From: Hypericum androsaemum
Taxonomy: Eukaryota > Streptophyta > Magnoliopsida > Malpighiales > Hypericaceae
Reading direction: 5' to 3'
Length of the DNA stretch: 64,000 nucleotides
Assembly (NCBI GenBank): GCA_963995505.1
Contig: OZ023182.1
Coordinates: forward strand, 11,524,707 to 11,588,706
Positions within the stretch are counted from its first letter, which is position 1. Every line of letters begins with the position of its first letter. A program made the position numbers and the translations under genes. This document shows, in pieces, positions 36,349-44,961 of the stretch. The notes under the pieces were generated by a model. That model did no database searches. It was not told where the DNA came from and was given only the letters and a program-made list of their open reading frames with translations.

Positions 36349-37367
36349 CCTAGCCTACTATGCCAAAGGTCTATGTTGTGGCGGATGTAGTCACTGGTGA
36401 TGGAAGCTAAGCAAGTCTGGTCTTTGATGGTTGGCTGGAGTAGGTAGAGCCCTTGTATTTTCTCATCATTTCAAAACATCATCTGAGTGGTAAGGTCATG
36501 TATCACATAACATGTAGAAGTGAATGTTAGTGTGATTGGTAGGTCACTTGCCAGTTGACTGGTAGAAATTAGATTAAAAGTAAAAATGGGAACATATAGG
36601 ACATTCTGCAGAATTAGATCTGCAGACAACTACACTATCCCTTTGTGAGTTGCCTCCACTTTGCAACCATTTGGCAATATTATGTGAACTGATGTCACTA
36701 AGTTGTACTTGACAAACCAATTAAGTGAGCAAGTGAAATGAGTGGATACACCAGAATCCAAGATCCAAGTTGTTGATCTAAAAAGCATCTCATTGGTGTT
36801 CTGCAAATTACAGATTGAAAAAGTACCTGCTGAGTTTAAGTTCATCTTTGAATCAAGAAAATGAGTCAGTGAATCAGCTTTTGGTGCATGTAAATTCTCT
36901 CCTGCAGAACACTGGGACATAGCTTTCTGCATCATACTCATCAGTCCCTTTTTTGTTCGGGGGTGAAACCAAAGCTTCCACTTTGATTATTGACAGATTC
37001 ACTGGTGCTTGCTGCTAAAACTTGGTCAGATCTGGGTCTTGGTTTCCAACCTGGTGAAAAATTGTGAAGCTTGAAGCATTTCTTTGTGGTGTGCCCTTCT
37101 CCGTGACAATGTGTACAATATGGCTTCTTGGAACCGAAATGCTATATTTTACTCTAGATTCCACCTCTAAAAGGGGATCTGTACTCTACCTTAAACTCGG
37201 TCAAATCAGTATACCTTAGACCCATGAGATAAGGATAAGACCCGACCACAGGATAAGAACCAACCCTGTCCACTTTCGGCTCCTATGCTTTATTCTGTTT
37301 TGAGAAGAATGTGATTTTCAATTAATCAATATTCTCCCAATTTGCTCAAATGTTTTGATAATATATA
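36349..37367 (-). pseudogene. Copia-A zinc knuckle, protease and pre-integrase remnant
   Basis: In element order: CCHC knuckle YCTHCHGEGHTTKKCF (about 37128-37078), protease active site TWILDSGVSTHFTC (36774-36733; D-S-G intact), then pre-integrase SDYIRHNIDLWHSRLG ending at 36349, where Gypsy-B begins. Stops and frameshifts throughout. The histidine that should follow RLG is on the missing side. Confidence 0.8.
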
Positions 37368-38908
37368 TTAGGGTCATTTACACCCAGTTTTGAGTCTGTT
37401 TGAGTCATTTTAAGCTATTTTTAGGTTTGTTGCCTCGAATAGTTTCACGTTTATATTTTTGTGTCCTTCAGAGGAGGGTTTTGCAGAGACGCGAGTATCA
37501 AGAGAGAATAGGCTAGCATAAGACAAGTCTGGCCGAGAGACAGCCAGCTGGAACCAAACTGCAATTGTCGAACGACAAAATCTGCATCGTCCGGTGCCTC
37601 TCCTATAAGAACACGCAGATCAGTGCCCCTTCTGATGATCGGCAAGAGGACTTCATCATAATTTTTACGAACCTCCTGTGTCCCACCGGGCGGCACAAAA
37701 TCTTGCCTAGTGGCGTGCGTTCAAGGAGATGGGGACAAGCATTTCACGAAGAACCTACCGAACTATGAAATTGCCTGTCGGTCGGCACCCATGAAGTCGC
37801 CTAAACTCTGCACATGCCGAACGGTGCCCAAAACATAGAATCGCTTACCAGCTCAGCCCACCGGACGGCGCCGGTAGTACCGAACGGCATTGTTGTCAAA
37901 TTTTGCCTGGGAGAATTAGTCATTTTGAGGGAACTTTGGACTTTTTATCTCATTTTAGGGTTGAAGGGGAGACTCCTCTATAAATACCCCCCTCAACCCA
38001 TTAAGTTTGTAAGCCTTGATATTGAGAACTTAAAATTAGGGTTTTAGGTATTGAAGGAGGAGCTTGAGGAGCAAGAAGGGGATGACGGGTTCGGATCGAG
38101 CGGCTCTCCACTACGATTGAGCACTCTCTTTCCCTACTCTTTACCACTTTTGTGACATTTTTCCTTTCCTTAATGCATAGTTTTTTTGTTTAAATGACTA
38201 TGTATGAGTAGTTCTCCTTTGGGTCGGGTGCCTTAGCACCCCCGTAATGCTTGGTTTCGAATAGGCTTAATCGTTAGAGCGTGTAGTGGTTACTGGGTGT
38301 AATACTCTGGGTAATGGATCTCTGTTGGAACTTAATGGCAAAAGCGTTAGTAACGACCTAAAGTCCTTCCCAATTGATTGTAGTGTGACCCAAAGTACTT
38401 AGCTGTGAAGGGGAGCATGGAAAAGCCTAACCTTTAGACTACTCATTTACCTGACGAACTTAGTCGTAAATGGACTTTACCTATAAGGGTGATGCGTAGT
38501 TGGCCTTACGGTGGTGCACTCATGAGTGAGGTTTAGGAGGGGCAAGTTATGGTAGTCTCGACACCTAAGTGAGATTTACAACTTACCGATATTGGGTGTG
38601 AGTTACATTCTCGCAAAGATCCCCCTAGTACCTCCTTTGTGGTTGTGAAGTACTTAGCCATGAAGTGCCATACCATAGTTCACCTAGGCCCACCATAGAC
38701 ACAAAAGCCCAAGAGAGACCAAGCATGTAGGGAAGTGCAAAGGGCACCTGGCCCAATCTCTTTTACAATTGTCTTTAACCCCTTTCTAATTATTCTTTGT
38801 CTTTAATCTCTTTGTCATTCGCTCGGGATGTCTTGAACCCACTCTCTGTGGTTCGACATTATACCCGTACTTTCTTTATTATAAGGTGGACCCAAAAATC
38901 TACTCTTC
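37368..38908 (+). repeat. Lone LTR of the Athila-like family (opposite orientation)
   Basis: Matches the reverse complement of 20651-22165 and 27279-28670, including ggtggacccaaaaatctactcttca at its right end (38884-38908) and ttagggtcatttacacc at its left. About 25 bp near the left terminus are missing, and no clear 5-bp duplication is present. It is therefore either a solo LTR with an eroded end or part of a deleted element. It interrupts Copia-A between gag and protease. Confidence 0.8.
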
Positions 38909-39620
38909 AGGCAATAGAGGTAACTCAATGATCTGCCTGTCATGTTGAGTCACTAGATACATGACTCTAGTCATAGTTGGGAGTGGATAAAGCATTAAAA
39001 TCTGGGTTCTCACAGTAAAGAAATTATCATTTAAAGCCGTTAAAAAGCCCATAATATGATCTTGCTTAAGCTGTTCTGCCATTTGGGCAGTAGCAGAACA
39101 TATAGTGGTGCTATCAGTTGCACACTTGCAAAAAGGGATAGGGCAAAACTGGATCAGTTGATCCCAAAGATATTTGTACCTCGAGAAGTACTCATTCACT
39201 GAGAGAATACCTTTAGAGTAGTTAGAGATCTCCTTCTTCGGATTAGCTATCCTTACGAAATCCCCGGGACCAAACCTTTTATGGAGATGCTCCCACATAT
39301 CGGCTGCGGAGTCAAACCAAAGCAAGCTCTCTCCTAGCTCAGGTTTGATGGAGCGAATCAGTCACCTAATCACCAATGCGTTGCATCTCTTCCAAGCTGG
39401 GAAAAAAAGCATCATCCTTGCCCGGAACTAAGATGGATTTATCAACGAAACCCATCTTATTTTTTAACTCAAGCGACTGACTCATTGCACAAATCCAAGA
39501 GTGGTAATTTTTCTCGTTTAAGAGAGGAGAAACTAGCACCTCTGCTGGACTCTCATCGGGATGCACATAAAAGGGTTTAGCAAACTCCCCAGAAAGCACA
39601 CGTGCTTGGCGTCTCTGCCA
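38909..39620 (-). pseudogene. Copia-A gag pseudogene
   Basis: 39599-39366 encodes the N-terminus (PLLNEKNYHSWICAMSQSL, copia gag N-motif). 39325-38900 encodes AADMWEHLHKRFGPGDFVRI, then FSRYKYLWDQL and MGFLTALNDNFFTVRTQIL. These are typical Ty1/copia gag (UBN2-like) blocks. A frameshift at about 39365-39326 and truncation by the lone LTR disable it. Confidence 0.85.
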
Positions 39621-39665
39621 TTAGCTAGAGCTTAGAGAAGAGAAGAGGAGGGTAAAGTATAGAGA

Positions 39666-40111
39666 CTAGAGCTCTGATATCATATTAGAGAAATATATTA
39701 GCTGGAAGTTGTCTCGAGGAAGAAGGAGCTAAGGAAGAAGAAGAGAGAGATATAATTTCAATGGAATGTGTATTGACAATTTACCAATTAATGATTTACA
39801 ATTGGATATTTATAAAAGGGCAAAAAGATTCCTATCTATCCAAGCTGTACTAAATGCCAAATGGGAAAAGGGCAGAGATACTCTGCCAACCAAATCCTCC
39901 CTGGGAAATGTGCCTATAATTGGGGGATAATGATGTGGCGCTGGGGAATATTCTCTTGAATATTGGTGACCAACTAACTCGTTGGTTTCTTCCTCCATGG
40001 GCTTTTCTTTAGCTGGGCCAAAAAAATCTAATGAAGCTTGCAACGGTCGGCCCAACTTCTTCTTCTTTTCCTCCCTCGCGTGCTTCAAATTTAGAAGGTA
40101 AAGCTGCTACT
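39666..40111 (-). repeat. Copia-A PBS and truncated 5' LTR
   Basis: PBS TGATATCAGAGCTCTAG at 39682-39666 (initiator tRNA-Met type) directly abuts the LTR. LTR 39683-40111 aligns with 18240-18653, then diverges where the last ~45 bp should be. The missing end explains why no target duplication is found. Confidence 0.85.
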
Positions 40112-40447
40112 TAAGTATTCTTTTTCAAAAAAAATTTATCATATTCTAATCTTCATACTGTTACCACCCTTTATGAAAGTCTACCTTATCATATTCCGGC
40201 CCACTCGAAATAAGGGCATAAAGGTAAAAGGCCTGGTGACACGCGTGATGCGTGTTTGAGGGGGGGAGGGTCTTTGGGTTTGGGCGCGTGTTCGTCACTT
40301 GTTTTTAATCCTTTTTATTTTAATAAAAATTTGTCAAATTACTATACTGTAGTGAATCAAATTGATATATTATATTGAAACAAATCAAATAGGTATATTA
40401 TTTAATTTTTTTTATTATAAGTGTTATTCAATATTAATTATTTAAAC

Positions 40448-40975
40448 ATAGTCGAACATGTCACTAATCATAACCGGATATGTAATTAGACATAATTGGG
40501 TATGCCATTAGTCATAACCGAGCATGTCATTTAATCAATTATTTAATTAATTATAAAATTTATTAAATATTAACCTGCCATTATCGTAACATGGACCTGC
40601 CATTCTCGTAATCCAAGTTTTGCCATTCTTGTAACTTGGGCTTGCCATTCTCGTAACCCGGACTTGCCACTCTCGTAACCCGGGTCTTTCATTCTCATAA
40701 CCCTGGCATGCCATTCTCGTAATCCGAGTTTGCTATTCTCGTAACCCGGGTCTGCCATTCTCGGAACCCAGGCCTAGCGTTTCTCGTAACCCTGACCTGC
40801 CATTCTCGTAACTCAGGGTTGGCCATTCTTGCAACACGGGCCTAGCATTTCTCCTAACCAAGTATCACATTCTCATAACCTTGACCTGTCATTCTCGTAA
40901 CTGGGACATGCCATTCTCATAACCCGGGTTCGCCATTCTCGTAACCCGGGCATGCCATTATAACATAACCGAATC
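40448..40975. repeat. 22-bp minisatellite
   Basis: About 18-21 degenerate units of 21-24 bp with consensus tgccattctcgtaacccgggc. More diverged units at 40448-40560 read catgtcattagtcataaccgag. Units are tandem with no unique spacers. The array is not present at the matching place in copy B. Confidence 0.9.
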
Positions 40976-41099
40976 AAAGTTTTGACAAGAAATGTTATGA
41001 TAAATTTGGATAAACAAAATTGACCAAACAACCAAAAAATATGTCATAGCCAAACCATTAATACAACAATTGCCATTGCAAAAGGATCTAAACAACCAT

Positions 41100-41455
41100 T
41101 AATCTGTGAAAACAATTGAAAAAATAACACACAATGTGTTAACAACTCTTTCCATATTGGTTTCTCTTCATGATTTCCATCACATGTAATTCCAGCAGCC
41201 ATTTTGAATTTCTGCAAGTCTCTCCTCTACCACGCTCTCATTCTCTGTTGTCTTCGACAATACCTGTATCGCTTCATTAATTCAATTTCTCATGACCAAC
41301 CACCATGGTGATTCTGGGATAATAACCAGTGCAAATATAATGAACACTGAAGGCAACAGAAAATATTTACTCTTTTTTTTCTTGTTTTCCAATCTGAAGT
41401 AGACTGGAGCGATCATCACACCGAACCCAATTCCTATACCGAGAGGTCCATAATT
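41100..41455 (-). pseudogene. Polyol/monosaccharide transporter fragment
   Basis: Minus strand reads GIGIGFGVMIAPVY, a signature of plant polyol transporters (PLT, MFS sugar porter family). After a gap come LPSVFIIFALVIIPESPWWL, then a stop, EAIQVLSKTTENE and VEERLAEIQ. A frameshift follows, then AAGITCDGNHEEKPIWKELL. In the family ~35-50 more residues separate the first two blocks, so the fragment is internally deleted and non-functional. Confidence 0.8.
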
Positions 41456-41499
41456 TCTCATGAGGTCTTCGCCGTCGAGGTCATCGCTGGTGATCGTTT

Positions 41500-41727
41500 T
41501 CCTCCTCCGGAGTCGTGCTCGTGCTCCGATGCCTTCCAACACTGATAAGTCTTGCCAACGCCTTCCAGCACCGAGAACGTCATCCTCGGCGATCTCATAA
41601 TCGACCAAGATCTTGTGCGGCGGAAGCATTTTCTCTTCCCCGTCGTCGTCTCCGTTGCCGGAGACTTCGTCTTCCCGGATCTCCGTCGATGTCGTCTCCC
41701 AGGATCTTGTGCATCTAATAACCACAT
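41500..41727 (-). pseudogene. S40/DUF584 senescence-regulator-like fragment
   Basis: In one frame GEEKMLPPHKILV and in the next frame RSPRMTFSVLEGVGKT. In order, these match the MLPPHE...ARSP...SVLEGxGRTLKGRDL signature of plant S40-like (DUF584) proteins. The terminal RDLRxVR block is replaced by unrelated sequence. A frameshift separates the two blocks. It is on the same strand as, and directly upstream of, the polyol-transporter fragment. Identification is by motif only. Confidence 0.55.
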
Positions 41728-41809
41728 GTTAAGCCTTAAAAGAATTCAACGAGCCAAAATTTGGGCAGGTGAATCACAAAATTAATTAGAAATTTTATAT
41801 CTAATCCAA

Positions 41810-42370
41810 AAATTTAGTAAAATGTGAATGTGAATTTTCTACACTTATAAACAATCTCTTTAATGCTTCGAGCGATGTAAAAATCTGCCCTTGTACCAGT
41901 AATTTCGAACGACATAGGTACTGGTCTTGCCTTAAGAGTTTGTAAGTGAACAAGGGAGGATTCATGTACCATATGCTCTCCGTTACCTTTTAACCGCATA
42001 AAATATGGTATATCAATCCCCAGCATCTGAGTAAGGAATTTCCAAAAGTATCATAAATGGAAGGGCCAACTTGGGATAGAGTTGTTGTATTTTCAAGGGT
42101 TTTACAAAGTATATTCCACTGTTGATTTATGACCACGGCACCTGACGTCTCCCACTTGCACAAGAAACTTATGTATGAGTAATGATGGAGATGAAGATGC
42201 ACTCTTGTTAAGCATGATCGGATTTCTCGGGACCTCATGTTAGGTTTTTATTCGATAGATTTGATAATAAACTTCTAGGTTTCACGGATTGAGGCTCTTG
42301 TCTCTTGCGTTTTGACGTCTTACGGCTGCATCAGCTAAGGACGAAACCTAAGACTTCAACCCATTCTTTG
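41810..42370. other. Upstream block conserved between the cyclin copies
   Basis: Long stretches match 58190-58650, with short indels. Minus-strand open frames exist (for example QVGPSIYDTFGNSLLRCWG here and QVGPSNFDTVGSSLLRCW in copy B), but frame-breaking indels differ between copies. I treat it as duplicated flanking DNA or a decayed gene of unknown type. Confidence 0.45.
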
Positions 42371-42388
42371 TACACCAGGCTTGTTTAC

Positions 42389-43063
42389 ATGGGCTCCAAG
42401 CCGACCAAGGGGGTTTCAGAAGAATTAAAGACCTACTCAGCTCTGGGGCTGTACGAGTCAGACAAAGGAACTTCAGGAAGTCCACGAGTCTTATCGCTTC
42501 TGGGGTCGATCTTGGAGAGGATCATCGCTGAGCAGCACCGAGAACGATCAGATCGAAACGATGTCATCACGATATTCCATGGTTCAAGTGCTCCTAATTT
42601 GAGCATTACAAAGTACCTTGAACGCATATCCAAGTACTCCAAGTGCAGCTGTTCCTGCTTCGCTCTTGCTTTCATCTACATAGACAGGTTTCTTCAGCGA
42701 AAGGATGCTCGTCTTACGCCGCTAAACGTGCACCGGCTCGTGATTACGAGTGTCATGGTAGCTGCAAAATTCTGGGATGATGAGTAAGTTGTTTGATCCT
42801 ATTTGCAGTCCGATACAGAGATGGCAGAAGTTGATGTATTGCTTGGCGGAACTTGCAGGTATAATAATAATGCATACTATGCAATAGTGGGAGGAGTAAG
42901 CACCGCAGAGATGAATAGAATGGAGATGAAACTCTTGTTTGACCTGGACTTCAAACTATATGTGACAGATCAAGTCTTCAGGAACTACTGTTTGAGGCTT
43001 GAGGAGCAATCTGCAAGATCCTTCCGGGGTAAAAATACCCACGGTGGTTTATCTGGTCACTAA
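42389..43063 (+). CDS. P/U-type cyclin (CYCU/CYCP), apparently intact
   Basis: Two exons: 42389-42783 (ATG to a GTAAGT donor) and 42859-43063 (after TTGCAG; stop TAA 43061-43063). The 75-bp intron is phase 2 and the join reads KFWDDE-YNNNAYY, the usual position for this family's single intron. Product about 199 residues, normal length. Motifs: GSPRVLSLLGSILERIIAEQ, SITKYLERISKYSKCS, CFALAFIYIDRFLQRKDARL, LNVHRLVITSVMVAAKF, VGGVSTAEMNRMEMKLLFDL. P/U-type cyclins bind CDKs, and some act in proliferation or phosphate signalling; this role is family knowledge. Closest in style to the CYCU2/CYCP3 group. The C-terminal tail after LEEQSARSF is unusual and may be altered. Copia-B starts 260 bp downstream. 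A decayed paralogue is at 62539. Confidence 0.82.
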
Positions 43064-43322
43064 TTTATTTTTAGTCTTTTTATGATTACTAATTTATATT
43101 AAATTTTCATTGTATGGTCACTTATCTTCATTACATCATTCATGTATAATCATTAATCTATATTAAGTCACTATTTTATGGTCATTTTAAAATTATTTAG
43201 TTTCCAAAATATCCCAAAAATTTTCTTTTTTTCTTGCTCTCTTTCATTCTTCTGTCTCTCCCCTCTCACTTTCTTCTCTCTCTCCCTTTTTCTTTATCCA
43301 ACTACTTCTGAGACACAGTAGT
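43064..43322 (+). other. 3' flank of the cyclin gene
   Basis: AT-rich, then a pyrimidine-rich tract at 43225-43300. Any terminator of the cyclin lies here; Copia-B's target duplication gtagt is at 43318-43322. Confidence 0.5.
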
Positions 43323-43425
43323 TGTTAATATATATGTCCTAGAGACAATCCTAGTAAGGACATTGTACTTGATCAAATTTATTTGTTTCGTATTATTGAT
43401 TTATAATACTCGGTATTACACTTAT

Positions 43426-44070
43426 TGATGTGAATCTCGTGACAGATCCACGCGAAAGCCGGATCTATCTACGTTCAGATTGATGGAAATCTCGACCCGT
43501 TGTTTGCACCTTTGCAAGAACCTCGGTATGAACAACCTCGACCCGCTGCTGTAGGGAAACAAGAACCTTGATTTGATGAAGACGCCACAAACGGTGATGT
43601 AGATCCGCTTGATAAGTCGTTGGAGAACGCGAACGGAATCCCTCCGCTGTGTTCGAACAGTTCCGAAGAACCAAGAGAGCAAAGCCCACGTTTTTTGTAC
43701 TCAAATTATTCTCCTTATTCTCATTGATAATGCCTTTATATATAGGCAGATTGTTACAAAGAGATTCCTAATTAAATATAACTTCTAACTAAATAAATAT
43801 GACTTAAAAAGGGAAACTAAAAAGGAAAATAACTCTAATCCTACTAGGAATACTAAAAAACGTGATTATCTCATAATTGACTTCCTAAACAGACTAGAAC
43901 TCCTAATAAAATAAAATTATCTTTTTTGTAACTTCCTAAACAGAATAGAACTCATGTAAAATGAAATTAACAAATAATTAACTTCCTAAATAGACTTTGA
44001 AACTCAAAAACGAATTATTAAATAATTATGGCTTCTTGCAGATCTGATTCATATCATTCCCCTCCTCTTG
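43426..44070 (-). repeat. GAG-only element 3' LTR and polypurine tract
   Basis: 631 bp, 43426-44056, with the polypurine tract at 44057-44069 on the minus strand. The last ~10 codons of ORF2 run into this LTR. Confidence 0.92.
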
Positions 44071-44961
44071 AAATGGATTTGTCCTCAAATCCTTGCATCC
44101 GTCATACTTTTTCCGATTCATGGTCATGCTTGAACAAGTCTTGGAACGTCTTGGTTGAACTTGATATCTTCCAACCCAACAGAATAGATACTTTGAACAT
44201 AAGTAATCTGGAGTCCTCTCCAAATCAAAAACGAAAATCTTACTTATTTGCACAAGCCGTTCTTTGAACTTCAAACTATTCCAGATGTTGATCAACGATG
44301 AACCTCCAACATAATTAAACTTGTCCACACCTAAGAAGTCAATATGTTCAACATGTAAATCAGGAGACATGTAAGATATGGGTTGGACATCTTCCTTGTC
44401 AACTAAAACAACAAGTTCTTCTTGTTCTCCATCAATAGCAGTTAAGCACTTCTTCATATGAACAATATCCACCAATTCTGATTCATTGAACAAATCCCTC
44501 AAGTAAAGAAGTGACATGGCATGGTCATCAAAACATTCTCCATCGAACAAGTCAATAGAATATTCACCAAATTCCTCCCATGTCAAAACCTCTTCTTCAA
44601 CAATCACTTCAGGTGTAACCTCCAAATCGTCAGAACTACATACCTTCCCCTCAATGTCGTGCTTAGTGTTAATGGTGTTCTCCCTCTTTGCATTGACTTC
44701 TCCAACAAAATTAGCTCCTGAATTCTTCTCATCTTTGACCCTAATCCTCCTTTGTTGAATTTGTCTTCTGCTACAGACATTAGGATCATCATGTATCCTC
44801 TCTTGTTTGCACACTATCCGGTCCACCTTTTCGCTGAGCTTCTTGACCTCCGTTCTCATTATATGCCTCATCCCACTAAGAAGGGCGTCCATAAACGTGT
44901 GTGGATCACCAACCAATGGTGCAACACCTTCAAAGGATCTTCTTGAGTAGTTATAAGACAT
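44026..44961 (-). CDS. ORF2 of the GAG-only element, unrecognised protein
   Basis: 311-residue open frame in the -1 register relative to gag-protease, overlapping it by 94 nt. I recognise no domain. N-terminal part has a short heptad-like basic/acidic stretch (EVKKLSEKVDRIVCKQERIH). The centre is acidic and rich in aromatic and Leu residues (TWEEFGEYSIDLFDGE, MSLLYLRDLFNESE, VHMKKC, HVEHIDFLGVDKFNYVGG). The relic at 13120-13430 retains the central blocks, which argues that this was a coding region of the family and not chance. It may be reached by -1 frameshifting at A7 (44976-44982) or made from its own ATG. It stands where pol would be. No RT or integrase motif is seen. Confidence 0.65.
   Translation of the reverse strand: MSYNYSRRSFEGVAPLVGDPHTFMDALLSGMRHIMRTEVKKLSEKVDRIVCKQERIHDDPNVCSRRQIQQRRIRVKDEKNSGANFVGEVNAKRENTINTKHDIEGKVCSSDDLEVTPEVIVEEEVLTWEEFGEYSIDLFDGECFDDHAMSLLYLRDLFNESELVDIVHMKKCLTAIDGEQEELVVLVDKEDVQPISYMSPDLHVEHIDFLGVDKFNYVGGSSLINIWNSLKFKERLVQISKIFVFDLERTPDYLCSKYLFCWVGRYQVQPRRSKTCSSMTMNRKKYDGCKDLRTNPFQEEGNDMNQICKKP

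Larger units (their letters stand above)
18240..40111 (-). mobile_element. Copia-A: old Ty1/copia element, heavily nested
   Basis: Minus-strand Ty1/copia element. Its parts in element order are a 5' LTR (40111-39683), PBS, gag (39620-38909), zinc knuckle and protease (37140-36630), pre-integrase (36450-36349), a remnant after integrase (28718-28676 and 20650-20300), RT-RNase H (20240-18709) and a 3' LTR (18697-18240). The two LTRs align along ~420 bp. The body was expanded from roughly 4.7 kb by three insertions: Athila-like 20651-28670, Gypsy-B 28719-36348 and a lone LTR 37368-38908. The integrase core and the outer ~45 bp of the 5' LTR are missing, so its own target duplication cannot be verified. 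Inactive. Confidence 0.85.
40127..42858. repeat. Tandem segmental duplication, copy A
   Basis: Blocks matching copy B: 40127-40195 with 57815-57890 (catattctaatct...ctaccttatcatattc), 41810-42370 with 58190-58650 (for example gggccaacttgggatagagttg), and the cyclin exon 1 region 42380-42815 with 62530-62960. Order and orientation are the same, so this is a direct duplication later separated by Copia-B. 40196-41809 is largely specific to copy A. Confidence 0.75.

Noticed and set aside
37368..38908. A classic solo LTR with target duplication
   Set aside because: The flanking 5-mers do not match and one end lacks ~25 bp, so only a lone LTR is claimed.
40560..40975. Regular ~22-bp repeats that might suggest a CRISPR array
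   Set aside because: Units are directly tandem with no unique spacers, in a plant genome. It is a minisatellite.
41814..42238. Minus-strand gene upstream of the cyclin
   Set aside because: Open frames exist in both duplicate copies, but frame-breaking indels differ and no family is recognised; kept only as a conserved block.
42803..42858. Alternative cyclin exon 2 start at the ATG at 42803
   Set aside because: It would leave no link to exon 1; the TTGCAG acceptor at 42858 restores the frame and the family's YNNAYY block.
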